Assembly (NCBI GenBank): GCA_037013685.1
Contig: CM072888.1
Span: 2,585,034-2,649,033, forward strand
Direction: 5' to 3'
DNA length: 64,000 nucleotides
Source: Acridotheres tristis
Taxonomy: Eukaryota > Chordata > Aves > Passeriformes > Sturnidae
Numbering within the stretch: the stretch's first letter is position 1; every line of letters starts with the position of its first letter. Shown in pieces: positions 1-11,000 of this stretch. The translations under genes were made by a program, and so were the position numbers. The notes under the pieces were generated by a model. The model searched no databases. It was not told the DNA's origin and saw only the letters and a list, made by a program, of their open reading frames with translations.

Positions 1-1620
1 AGCAGGGTTCTTCAGAACACGCCTACCTCTTATTGTATTTAAAGAAGGATCAAAATAGTTAAACCGAGTTACAGTTACTCTTAACTTGTAATTTTTTCAT
101 GTTTAGACAATCTCTGCAGCCTCCAAGAGCCAGAGCAGCCCCCTGGTTCCACTGGAACCCGGTCATCCCATTGCTGCAGCTGCTGCATGAGTCATTGCTG
201 TGCAGCACGACATTCCCTGTGTGAAGCACTGCTTCCCAAACCATCATCCTCAGAGAGCTGGCTGCCTACGTGCTGCTGGCCGAGCTCCTGCCCTCCAACT
301 GCTGCGTGCCTTTAAAGACAAGCAAGATGCACTGAACACTATCCTGGCACACATTTCCCTGGGAAGCTGCTGCTTCGGTTGCCGCAGGGCAACTCCGTTC
401 CTATGAATGAGTGAGGAGGTGTCTGGAAATAACTTCTGAGACATAGTCTGCACAAAGAAGTAAAAATAAAACCAAAACAAAAACCTGTGTGGAATTCTTG
501 CTCTAGACAATGTGTCAGCTCTCTATGCAAATCTCCCTGGTCCAGCATGTCTGGGAAATAGACCGAGACTGGGAATTATCTCCAGCTCTACCATATGGAG
601 ATGTAAGACACCAGGCCAGTTGCTTGTTTTATTTAACATGTGTTTCTTTTACCAGCAGTATTAACATGGCCTTGTTCCTGTTTATACTTTGGGAAAGGAG
701 AAAATAAACTTTTTTCCTCTCATTTTGTTTTGCTCCTTTAAGAGTTCCCTGTTCCTGTCAAAGGGAGTTAAGCTAAACAGAAACAAGGCAGTTTTGTTCC
801 AGAGTAAATGTGTCCACACTTGGAGTTATTTGGAAATCGTTTCTACAGTTCAAATGCTTAAACTCCCCCCCTTAATCCTCATTAACCTTCTGATGTAAGA
901 AGGCCCTGAGGTTGGGTAATTATTTTGTTAGCAGACCACAGTATAACACAACTTTAAGGCAAAGCACATGACACCCATCCAGTGCTTTCACCAGTCAGGT
1001 GAGGCACCTATTTTAGTGGCTTTAGAGTAAAGATTGTAATTGTCTGCAAAGTGACAAGAGAAATGCTGCAGCTATAAGGATGCTGAGAGAGCCTGAATTC
1101 CCTGTGCCCATCCACAGGTGACACACTGAGAAACCACCTCCTAAATTCAGGATAACCCCTGGATCGAACTCACATCAAGACAACGTCAGACAGACCCGTG
1201 ACCCAACTGCAATGAACAGAGGAGAAAAAGTAAGGCTGGCATTTCCCTGAGACGACTCCTCCTCTGAGTCCCTTGGAAATCACAGAGCAAAGCGGAGCTG
1301 CTCGCTCCCCAGCAATAGCAACGTTACTTGACAGCCAGCACGTCTGGTAGTGATGCTGTAAGCACCAATGTGCTCCAGCACTCCGCGGGGCAGCTCACAG
1401 TGCTGAGCCCTCCTGCCTCGCTGGGTGACACCTTTGTATTTCGCCATTTCAAACCTATCACAAGTCCGTTCCATTCAAGAGTTTTACGGGAACCCTTAAG
1501 AGAGGCACATTCCGCCCATAAGATAACCGAGATGTGAGCCTGTCACGCTCACCCGTGCTCTTTCCAACAGGGATAGCGTTTAGGCTGGAGAGGTGAATGA
1601 TGAAGTAGTAGCAAACTTAC
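1..1620 (-). other. ARSJ: ARSJ intron 1, 5' part
   Basis: This stretch lies downstream of the ARSJ donor on the minus strand, so it is intron 1, which continues beyond the left edge. The short reading frames here match no protein I know and have no flanking splice signals that stand out. I see no repeat in it that I can name. Confidence 0.8.
1615..1620 (-). other. ARSJ: Splice donor of ARSJ exon 1
   Basis: On the minus strand the exon ends GGAAA and GTAAGT follows, a full match to the consensus at the intron side. Without splicing the frame would hit a TAA at once (1617-1619), so the junction sets the end of the coding exon. Confidence 0.9.
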
Positions 1621-1988
1621 TTTCCAGTGATCAATTGGCTTCTGGATGGTGTACACATGGGCTGGACATAGTAGTTCTCCAGCTTGACCCCTTCGGCAGC
1701 CAGCTTGTCCAGCGTGGGCGTCCGGATCTCAGACCCGTGGTACCCCACGTCCCTGAACCCCTGATCGTCGGCCAGGATGAAGATGATGTGCGGCTGCGAG
1801 CGGGGGGCGCCGGCCGCTGGATCCTCTCCCAGCAGGTTCCCCGGCGCCTCCCCGGCACCTCCCCGGCGGCTGCCCCAGGCCAGGTAGCCGCAGGTGAGGA
1901 GGCTGAGCAGGGACAGCCCGGCCAGCACCGCCGCCACCATCCTCCCCGGGCTGGGGCGGCACGACCAGCGGCGCCCACCGCGGGCCAT
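1621..1988 (-). CDS. ARSJ: Arylsulfatase J, first coding exon (partial gene)
   Basis: This exon encodes the first ~123 residues of a type I sulfatase, a family that hydrolyses sulfate esters in the secretory/extracellular or lysosomal compartment; the natural substrate of ARSJ is not well defined. Residues 17-39 form a hydrophobic signal or anchor segment ([15 protein letters not shown]), which resembles ARSJ more than its paralogue ARSI. Residues 66-123 are the conserved core: [20 protein letters not shown] carries the metal-binding D74 and D75, and [13 protein letters not shown] (110-122) matches the sulfatase signature, with C112 as the residue converted to formylglycine and R116 beside it. 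The lysine codon is split: the exon ends AA and a GTAAGT donor follows, agreeing with the two-exon layout of mammalian ARSJ. About 480 further residues lie off the left edge. The ATG at 1988 has T at -3; a second ATG at 1940 (codon 17) has A at -3 and G at +4 and may be the start actually used. Identity is seen in the sequence; the choice of J over I rests on remembered family sequences. Confidence 0.93.
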
Positions 1989-2670
1989 CCACCGCGGCGG
2001 GAGGGCAGAAAAACAGTAACGGAAAGGAAATAAACCAACAAAAACCCAACAAAACCAGGCGGCCTCGGGACGGGCAGCGCCCGTCAGGGCTTCCTCCGAA
2101 CGAGAGACATCGCAGTCACCCCAATTTCGGCAACTTCAGCCGCCGGAGCCGGTGCCGGAGCCGGGCGGGTGGGCAGGGCCCCTCCGGGGGTCACGGCACC
2201 CTCGGCCCGCCCCCGGCCCCGCGCCGGGGCGCCGCTGCCAGCCCGTCCCGGGGCCGCTGCCCATGGCGGGGCGAGCCGGGGCGCCCCGGGACGGGACGGG
2301 CCGGGGCCGGGACGGGCCGCCCCCCGCCCGCCCCCGCCGGCGCTGCCGGGCCGCGCCGCTCCCTCCCCGCTCCCTCCGCCCACCCTCTCCACCGCCCCCG
2401 GTGGCTCCCGGTGCTCGGACCCGCCGGAGGACAGGGGCACCCCGGCCCCGGCAGCTCCCGCAGCCCCGCTCCTCCCTGCCCGGTGCCTCCGCAACCCCGG
2501 CTCCTGCCCCCGCCCGCAACTCTTTTCTTCCTTTCCCTCTCCTCCCCTCTCCCCGCACCTCCTCCCCTCCCTCGCCCGCCCGCCGCATCCCAGAGGAGAA
2601 CCCCCCATCCCGTTCGGCCTCCAGCCCCAGCCTCCCCCCCATAGCGAGGTGGTCTTACAAGTCCCCCCCG
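1640..2670 (-). promoter_or_regulatory. ARSJ: CpG island covering ARSJ exon 1, 5' UTR and promoter
   Basis: GC content and CpG density rise sharply from about 1640, peak at 2140-2480 and stop abruptly near 2670, where AT-rich DNA begins. The island overlaps the ARSJ first exon and extends ~680 bp upstream of the ATG at 1988, as expected for a CpG-island promoter with a GC-rich 5' UTR. The stretch 2320-2340 read on the minus strand is a cluster of GGCGGG-type GC boxes (Sp1/KLF class) and is also rich enough in G-runs to form a G-quadruplex; a second GC box lies near 2507-2518. No convincing TATA box is seen. The transcription start cannot be placed from sequence alone. Long open frames on both strands here are a by-product of low stop-codon frequency in GC-rich DNA. 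Confidence 0.85.
2519..2579. repeat. Polypyrimidine/polypurine tract in the ARSJ CpG island
   Basis: About 60 bp are almost pure C and T on the plus strand (CTTTTCTTCCTTTCCCTCTC and onwards), so the minus, ARSJ-sense strand is GA-rich. It lies ~530-590 bp upstream of the ARSJ ATG, in the promoter or distal 5' UTR. Such tracts can form triplex (H-DNA) structures and often vary in length. Confidence 0.6.
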
Positions 2671-3539
2671 TTCCGCCCCCTCGAAATATTGATTGTTTTA
2701 AGTGTTTCTGACTTGGCCACAAACATCTGGAAGGTATGAACGTACCGGATTTGTTTCCAGCCACAAAACAGCCCCAAATCCCAAACCCTCCAATTCTGGC
2801 GAGGCTGTGGCAAAAGCCAGGAATGCGCCTTTGCAGAATAGAATCATTTTTAAGAATTTGGGTTAAAGTACGAATGTGCTGCAGTTGCAAAATACAACTT
2901 CACTCTGTCCTGGAAGACAACGAGTGGAGCAGAAACTGATATTCACACACGATTAGGCTGAAGTAAATCTGCAGGTCTGACCTGTCTAACGTGAGTCAGC
3001 ATGAACAACTTTTAGTCGAACCAGGATTTATAAAGCATTAACTCTTAAACAGGCACTTCGACCAGGCCCTCTAGCTCCTGCACCTCTAAGGTGCTAAGCT
3101 CCAGCTGGTCCCTGTCAAAGGACTTCCTACATCCCTCTGGGATCCCTCACAGATTAAAATAAAGTAGTGCTGTCTTGAGAGAACTTTAATTTGGGTTGAA
3201 TCTGACTGATTCGGTTCACATCAGGTTGCATAAAAATGTCCCCACTCTAAATTTCCATTGAAAAAGACCTATTCAGAAATAACTAAGTGTTGTGCTGAAG
3301 CTTTCAGTGCTACAGCAGGAAAACATGGAAGTAAAAGTGGATTGAGGAATTTCAGTGTGCCATTATGTAAGGGCTTGTCCACACTGAGAAGTGATACAAT
3401 AAAATTACAACTGCACTGTAAAACCTGCAGAGTTTAACTTCTGAGGTAGAACATTTTCTGAAATCACAGCAAGTTAGCACAAGCTCTTAAAAAAAATCCA
3501 AAACTTTAAACTTAAGAACCATGACATTTTCATATACTG

Positions 3540-3606
3540 TCCCTGCCCATGGCAGGAGGGTTGGAGTTAGAGGTTCCTTCCAACCTAAACCATTCTATGA
3601 TTCTCT
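3540..3606 (+). mobile_element. CR1 LINE, extreme 3' end
   Basis: The sequence GGTTCCTTCCAACCTAAACC followed by ATTCTATGATTCT is the hallmark 3' terminus of avian CR1 non-LTR retroposons, including the octamer-type tail. Only about 66 bp remain, which is typical of 5'-truncated insertions. It is oriented with its 3' end to the right. Confidence 0.85.
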
Positions 3607-3847
3607 GAAATTACATTCCCTTTAAAAGAATTTTCTATTCCAGTTTTTACTCCTGCCTTTTTCCCATGTTTACAAGACCAAAAGAATGTATGTAGACACC
3701 TAAATCCATAAATGGTCAAGTGCAACTTGGATTAGTGATGCCATTTTGCCTTTAACACAAACAAAATATGATCTGCTTTTAATATAAGCTGTAGTAACAC
3801 CATGGACCCAGGCAAACATCAGAGTACCATGATAACTATCTGATCAA

Positions 3848-3850
<3 letters not shown>

Positions 3851-3905
<55 letters not shown>
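3851..3905. repeat. (TA)n microsatellite
   Basis: An uninterrupted run of about 27 TA dinucleotides. It is probably length-polymorphic, and the true length may be misassembled. Confidence 0.97.
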
Positions 3906-3908
<3 letters not shown>

Positions 3909-5628
3909 CTAGCAGTAAAGTAGGAGAAAAAATGTATTATTAAGAAGATGCCATAGAGCACAGCTCTTAGAGGACAGGAGAACAGAGCCTGTGACTTTCC
4001 AGTGCCCCGTTAACCGTACCAAACCCTGTCAGTCCCCACCCAGCTGCAAATGAAAATATCCGAGGGCAATCTCTGCCAGACATCTATAAACTTGACCTTC
4101 TCTCTTTATGGGCCTGACAAAGCTTCCCTTTTTTTCTTCCATTTTTGCAAAAACAAAAGTAGGCTTATGTCAGCAAAATACTCAGCTGACCTTCAAGTAG
4201 AGAGGCCTTAGAAGATAATGTGCTATTAATATTCTACTTAAGAAAATATTTGTAGATGCTTAGGAATTGCAGCCAAGGTTTATACAGCCCATTCTGGATG
4301 CTCAGTGAAGAGAATACAAGAGTTGTGAAAGCTGGAGGAAGTATTTTTTCCCTGAGGGAAAAAAAGTCCTGAACATCCATAGGTATTTAAATTTGAGTGC
4401 AGTGAATACATTAATTCAAACACACACTATTTAAAACTGAATTTAGCACACCATTAGGAAGGGATATATTTTTAGTCCTTGCTATGCAGCCTCTGTGTGT
4501 ATTGAGCCCAGAAAATTAAATGTGTGCAGAGGACGGCTGCAGTTGGAGGCTCATCGGCAGCCTGGGTGGGGGCTCTTCCAGGTGCCCTTGGCTGGTTATT
4601 TCAGGTCAGGCTGCCACTCACCTTGCTCCTCCCGAGCCAGACATGTTTGACACACAAAGATATCTATCCCAGAAAGAACACGTATTTCATTTCCTTTCTC
4701 TGCCCTGACTGGCCCTTGGTGCCAGTTGCCTCGGAAAGCTGACAGTGGTGCAGGAGACTGGACAGAGCTCCAGGAGGCTGAACGTGCAAACTCTCATTCC
4801 TTGTGCCAGCACTCCTTCTGAGAGAGAGTTTCACTCCAAGTTACTGAGAAACAGGAATAATAATGGTGAGGTCTTGGGAAGACAATTCAGAGAAAAAAAA
4901 TAAATTCAAGTGCTAATACTCCTATGCTAATATTGTAACTGTTTTTCTAACCTTTAGGTCAGTCTTGAAAAGGTAAGAGCCTCTCTCTTCCTAGCTAGAG
5001 AAAGGTCATTCTTCCTAGCTGCATGTTTCTCTTACCTGTGACTCACAGCTGTCAGTAAGGAGGAAGGATGCAATTTGGGATGTGCAATTCAGTGCTCTTC
5101 TTAATCATGCCTGAGGCCAGGAAACTTTGTCTGCCTGAAGAACAGCTTTGCAAACTTCTATTTTTAGCTGAATTGCTGCAACTAGAGGAAGAATGAAGCA
5201 GGCTTTGGCCTACACACAGAGTCAATATTCTACCTATTTCCAAGAACAGTAACTATGCATTTCCTTTCCCCTCGGTCCATTTCTGCATGCCCCTGTCCTC
5301 AGCATACCTTCTTCACGGGGAAGAAAAGTCAGGACATCCCTGCATTCTGCTTTCCAGGTGGATGCTGTGCTTTTGCCAGGCACTCATCACCGAAAACAGC
5401 AAACTACAACATGAATAGAAATCTGGTGAGTCACAAGCTTTACATCATTCCCTTTGCCTCCTTTGGTGGACCCTGGTAATTAATTTACTGATGTGCTGCT
5501 TGGGAATGCTCAGATTCCACCCGTGGCTTATTCCCTGCTTTATGATGACATAAACAGAGCTTTGCTCTTAGCTTATTCTATATTTAACACAGACTTTCCT
5601 CAACTCCCTGCCGTATTTCATAGGCAAA

Positions 5629-5722
5629 GGTCCAGATTCTGATCTCAGCTGCCTGCACTGATGTAAATGTGCAGTCACTCAACTGATGCCAATAAAGTCA
5701 CTCTGGAAATTTGGGATGTGAC
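5629..5722 (+). repeat. Ancient palindromic-type (MITE-like) repeat fragment
   Basis: TCCAGATTCTGATCTCAG, then ACTGATGTAAATGTGCAGTC, a TGATGCCAATAAAGTCACTC segment and ATTTG resemble an old high-copy amniote repeat that I remember from turtle, crocodile and bird DNA (GGGCCAGATTCTGATCTCAG... SAATGGAGTTACTCC...). The likeness is from memory and the copy is clearly degenerate. I cannot assign a formal family name. Confidence 0.5.
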
Positions 5723-5960
5723 CTTAGATATCCCTCTCGTGTCAGCCCCTGTAATCACTGAAACAACACAACTTTGGAGCTGCTGGTGGCCTTCCTGGAG
5801 GGGTCTCCCATTTCCCAGTCACATAAGGTTTATGGTCCCAAGTGAAACAGAACCAAGTCTTTAAATTCCTGTAGTCCTACTGAAATGGCAGCTTCTGGAA
5901 ACAGCAACTGGTGTGGCTTCTGTAGGAAAAGAGGACATTTCAGTAGCAGATGCCAGGAGA

Positions 5961-6070
5961 CGTCACAGAATAGCTTGGTTTGAAAGGGACCTTAGAGACC
6001 ATCTAGTTCCAGCCCTCTGCCATGGGCAGGGACAGCTGCCACTAGACCAGGTCACTGAGCACAGGCCACA
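5961..6070 (-). mobile_element. CR1 LINE 3' fragment
   Basis: Read on the plus strand, CGTCACAGAATAGCTTGG, then GAAAGGGACCTTAGAGACCATCTAGTTCCAG..., CCATGGGCAGGGACA and CCACTAGACCAGGT is the reverse complement of the CR1 3' end. The octamer tail is lost or reduced. The older 5' part fades out near 6070-6105. Confidence 0.88.
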
Positions 6071-7012
6071 GTTCTCTGGCTGTCAGACAGCAAGGGGTGT
6101 GGACACTTCTCTGGCTTTACTGAGTCTCTGAAGAGCCAAATAATCTGAAGAGATTGCAGCACACATTTAAAGACTGCAACAGCCATCAGCATGTTAGTGC
6201 TTTGAAGCTTTGGCATGTTGGCTAAATCTCTTTCTCAGCCACAATCTCCAGCACGGCTTCCTTGCCACTAACAGCACAGAGGGAACAGTCTCATCTGTTC
6301 CTCAAGGGTGGGGTTTAACACAGATGTCACCTGTCCTGTTTAAAACTTGCACTCTTGTTTAAAACTGCACTCTAGTGCACTTAAAAAGGCCAGAGCAAGA
6401 GAAGTGGGGCAAGGCATAAGCTTATAATGCAACTGCAACCTAAATCTAGGAAGTTTAAACAGGATGGAAGATTTATTATTTTTTCAAAATTACTGAAGTT
6501 TTACAATGGAAAAAAACCCTTTCTCTCTGTCCAGAACAAAACTTTCTTAGTTTAGGAGGGATACACCACAGACTGCCACAAGTGTTCTACCAACTGCCTG
6601 GCATTCACACAACAGGACATTTTTATCCCATGCAACAATAAAGCTGAAAATACAAACCGGCCAAAAGGGTACAACTATAGCAAAATAAAATTCTAGGTAT
6701 TTCATTTGGTCTTGTGAAGGATTTGATTTCAAGGTTACGGGTGCACAGCTGAGAAAACGCTGTGCCTTTCCAATGCAAGCTTTAAGGAGAGGGATGATTT
6801 AAACCAGGAATGGTGCTTGTCCTTAGAAGGAAGAATGCTAATGAAGTGTTTGTAAGGCCCAGGATGTTTTAAATAATTTTTAAATACTAGAAATGGCATT
6901 TAGATGATTCACTGCTACACACTAAATAAAAGCTTCATCCATACAGACATCTACAGATTGCAATATCAGACCTTACTCTAGTAATAAATTCTAATTTTAC
7001 CTTATTCAGGTA

Positions 7013-7130
7013 AAAAAACCCAAAAAAGAAACCACAAACCCCCCCCCAGAAAACCCAACAATCACAACCCCCAAACACCCAGTCTTTACCTCCACAAAAA
7101 TAACCCCCCACCCAAACCCACCCCAACACC
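7013..7130. repeat. A/C-rich low-complexity tract
   Basis: About 118 bp on the plus strand contain almost only A and C, made of imperfect CAAACCCC/CCAAACCC-like units with one short interruption near 7081-7090. The other strand is correspondingly G/T-rich. Confidence 0.8.
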
Positions 7131-7739
7131 TCACTCCTTCACCTTTGCCTGGGCCATTTCGTTCAGCTCGTTTCTAGCTCAGAATTATTAACTGCTAGAA
7201 TGTCATTGCTGCAGAGAAGTGTTAGGTAATGGATCATAAATGTCATCTATGTGGCTCAGTAATCCGAGCTACTCACAAACCAAACAGGAGGCCTGAACTC
7301 AAAAGCAGAAGTAACCAGTTATATCAGAGAAGCACCAGCTTGCATTCCTCCTGCACACACTGGAAGAAGCATTAAAGCTTGATCCAGCATATTCCCTATC
7401 TGCCCGGAGCTGGAACAAATGCCTCTTGTCTGGGAAACGGCTCCCTTCAGCACCCTGCAGGTTGGGGATTTCCTGAGTTTCTTGTGTCCCAATCAATAAT
7501 TGGGAAGGAAATGATATGGTTTTCTATTGAACCTGTTCCTATTTCTGATCTCGTAGCCAGTTTGGCTCATGAGCTGTGAGAAATACTGCCTTTGGTTTGT
7601 TTTAAACCCACTAGTACACTTGATTTTTGCAACTGCATACTGCAAAAACTTCTATTTGCTTTCTTTACTGAGTTGAACAGTGAGATTTTCAAAGCAGGCA
7701 CAGCAGCTCTTAGTGAGGACAGTAAGAATTAGATTTAGA

Positions 7740-7960
7740 TATAGATTTTAAAGCTGGAAGAGCCCACCATACCATCTGTCATAGAGACTACAGAACTTCC
7801 CTGAAATAATGCTCTTATAAACATGTGGGCAAACGTTTTAGAAACTAACCCAGACTTCATTAAAAACTTATGATTATAGACCCTGATTCACTATTCCAAC
7901 TGTTAACCACAATCACTGAAACTTCTGTATTTTATTTCTAGTCTGAATTTGATACTGTCC
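7740..7960 (-). mobile_element. Ancient CR1-type LINE remnant
   Basis: On the plus strand the order ATTTTAAAGCTGGAAGAGCC, ATCTGTCATAGAG, ACAGAACTTCCCTGA, TTTTAGAAA, TTCCAACTGTTAACCAC and TATTTCTAGTCTGAATTTG follows the reverse complement of an old amniote CR1 3' region known from turtle and crocodile genomes. Divergence is high and many indels are present, so it predates the short avian CR1 copies here. Confidence 0.6.
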
Positions 7961-8061
7961 AGTCCATGAGGCAACGACTTGCATTCCTCACCCAATCCTA
8001 AACTCTCTGCTTGCACACATAACCCAAATACATTGAGAGATAGAATATGATAAAAGAGATT

Positions 8062-8097
8062 AAAAAAAAAAAAACAAAACAAAAAAACCAAAAAGAG
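8062..8097. repeat. A-rich simple tract
   Basis: A run of 13 A residues (8062-8074) is followed by AC- and A-rich sequence. It sits ~100 bp right of the old CR1 remnant. As that remnant is on the minus strand, this is not its tail. Confidence 0.7.
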
Positions 8098-11000
8098 AAC
8101 CACAAGGCTTTTAAGGAGAAATGTGCTGCAAATCTCTTTTTTGATATTTAAATCAATCAATACTTCATGAAAGTTTGGTAAATTATCTAAGTATGTGTGA
8201 ACACAAAGTATTTCAAAAGAAATGCTTTTTAATATGAATATGAGAACGTATGTTGTCTGGGAGGTGAATTTCCTCACTCCATCTACAGATGAGATAAACT
8301 TCATTAAAGCTGCTGTGCAGATACAGCCTTGTGAGCCCAATTTACAGCCTGCTGGAAAGACACTCCTTAATGGACAGGAGTTACTGTCTAATAAAGCTCT
8401 TCTCTTGCATTTTGCTGCCAAGACTATTCCTGTTGTGGATAATCTGCATGTGCCTTTTTCTGCTGCAGGCACTGTTTTCTAGGATCTAGGATGAAATCAT
8501 CAATTCTTCCAAAACTAATAGAGCAGCTACACATGTAAATGACAATTAATCAATTTTACAGTCTTTAAAAAACCCCTTGCTACACTAAAATCACATGTTC
8601 AGGAAAACTACAGTCTACTTTGTGTCACAAAGCACCAGGTAAAGGGATAAGTAGCCTGGCAGAAAATAAGTGTTGCTTAGGAACCAAGAGGTAAGGAGGA
8701 AGAAGAATGCATTTATCAAATTCTACTGCAAAAGCTGGCCAGAATGGAATTCAGTGGTACACTGAATCACAGAAATGTAAAATGTAGGCAGCAGAATATT
8801 CTGAACACCAGAGCAACCAAAAACTGCTGATTAAGGTCAATAAGTAATTAAAACCCATAAAACCTCTCTGATTCCACAGAGGGTGATAAATCTCAGCCGA
8901 AACATTGTATAGAAGTGTGTTATGCAAATTAGAGCCTCGGGGCACTGTTGCAGTGTAAGTAATAACAAGGAGCCGAAATTCTGCAGGTAGAGTGTTTCTC
9001 TCACTTCCTCTGGGAATGTGTGAGCATTCTGAAAGTCAGCAGCTCCATACCATGGGCTGGATGGGATTTTAGCTGGGCCTGGATGAGTGCCAGGATTTCT
9101 GAAAACATACCATCCCCTGCTTGCCCAAAATGAACACGTAATGAATTAAGAATTTTCTGAGAACCCTTTCCAGCGTTCTGCTCTGGTAACATCACACAAA
9201 TGGCTGCTTGGATTAACAGCCCCAGCACCGTCCTGGGCTTGTGGATGAAGCCCCACCGATTCCCTCTTCCGAATTCCTGTCAGGCATGTTCAATGGCTCG
9301 GATCAGGCTGTCTTTTCAATTACACACAAACCTTGTGAAACATCTCCACCGGTAACCGAACGCTGTGGGCAATGAGGAAACTCGAATCCTCTTTCAGAAG
9401 ATTTTTGCTCTCCCGTAACAACAAAGTTGGGATTCATCCACAGGCTCTGTTATCCTGCCTCAGCACCCATCAGCTCTTCTCTGTTCTCAGAATTCTGCAT
9501 TCCACCATCCCTTTTCCAAGCACAAGGCTCGGCTCCTGCGAGAGGACTTTAGACAGACAGAGCCGTGCAATAAAACCAAGCTGCTCTCCCAGGTGGGTTT
9601 GTGTTTCCTTCCCCACGCTGAAATGAAAACCTCCTGTCTCCTCGCCTTCCCGTCCGGGATGAATTACCCGTGCAGGTCCTGTGCTGCCAGCTCTGCACTA
9701 CTGACACTATCGTTAAGCCCAGCTGCAGCAGGGACAGATCTCTTCAGACACGGAACAGTAATACTTTTATGCTGCCTTAGGAGTTTTGCGGCGTTGCACG
9801 TTGTGTGGGGAACCAAATCCTCTCCCAGTGCAGCAAAAGGCACGGGCAGAGCGTTCAAAGAAAGCGTTGTTAGAGGTCCCTCTGTGTTTCTAGAGAGAAA
9901 ACATTGCCTTTTCTTCTGGAAGTGCTTAAGACAGAACAGGCTGCTCCTCTCTCTTTGCTGTTTGCTAAGAGCTCACAGTAAATCTCTAGTTGTGCCACAG
10001 GCTGCAGGCATGAAATGTTGTGTGAACACCCGGTGTGAGCAGGTGTGGGGGTACTGACAGCTCCAGGTACCTTTCCAAACCTTGTCCTGGAAAAAAGAAC
10101 TTCCTGTGGAGTGTGCAACTAAAGGCACACCATTGCACAGTGCCTAGAGGTAGGAGCAACATGTTTTAAGTAAGGAGTGGTTGAAGCAAGAGCAATTGAT
10201 GTCCGTGGAGCATCATGGACATGCAGCTATGGAGCTCTAATGAGCTATGGAATGCTCTTGGAACGACACCAGCTGCTGCAGCATCATGATTCTGCAGTTG
10301 CTAAAATAATTGCCTTGGCTTAGAGAAGTTTTACTACTTCAGTTTTCCCCATTCCCCAGTGCTAGGCCTTATAAATGCTGTGAAATAGAAACTATCACCA
10401 CATTCAGCAGTGAAAAAAAAAAACACCAGAGGAAAAAGCCCTGAGAAACTAATTTCCCCAACTGGGTGTCAGCAGTCTCTGTATCAGCCTGAGAAAGCCT
10501 TGAGTTATTCGATCCTCAGGTTACATTTCTTCCCTGAAAATGGACTTTAAGTGCGTGTATTTGGCAAGATCTACTCTTAAAGCTGAAATAATTTGCAGCT
10601 GCTGGTAGGTCAATATTTTTTTATATACATATATGATGGATAAAACAATAGTTGTTTCTGTTAATTTTCGATGCCCTTTATTGCACAGGTTCTTTCACCC
10701 GAGGACTCCTGCTACCATAAACGCTCAGAATTCTGGACACAGTAACAACATGAATGGTCTAAACTTTCACTACTTCAATCGTCATAAAATAAAATCCCAA
10801 ACTGTATTTTGTGCAATAGAGCTGTGTGAAATACAAGAATCAAGAAGGAATGTGTTGCCCTTTTTTCTGACATGTAGCAATTTTAAGTAATTTAACTAAT
10901 TTTAAGTAAGATGCATCCACCTTTTGGTTTGGGTAAAGAGATTTAAAATACAAGCTCTTTTTTTTACTGTTATAGGAAATTCCTTCTAATATTGTCTCTA

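Larger units (their letters stand above)
2671..5960. other. Intergenic, upstream of ARSJ
   Basis: AT-rich non-coding DNA with no supported gene. It holds a CR1 3' end (3540-3606), a long TA microsatellite (3851-3905) and an old palindromic-type repeat fragment (5629-5722). Short reading frames have no recognisable domains. Confidence 0.7.

Noticed and set aside
2152..2739. Open frames of 180-195 codons on the plus strand in the same CpG island
   Set aside because: Low-complexity Pro/Arg/Ala translation antisense to the ARSJ 5' region, no domain, same composition effect.
2084..2890. Open frame of 268 codons on the minus strand just upstream of ARSJ
   Set aside because: It begins at TTG, not ATG, and lies in the CpG island where stop codons are rare. 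The composition (long Gly/Arg/Ala/Pro runs) is what GC-rich DNA gives by chance.
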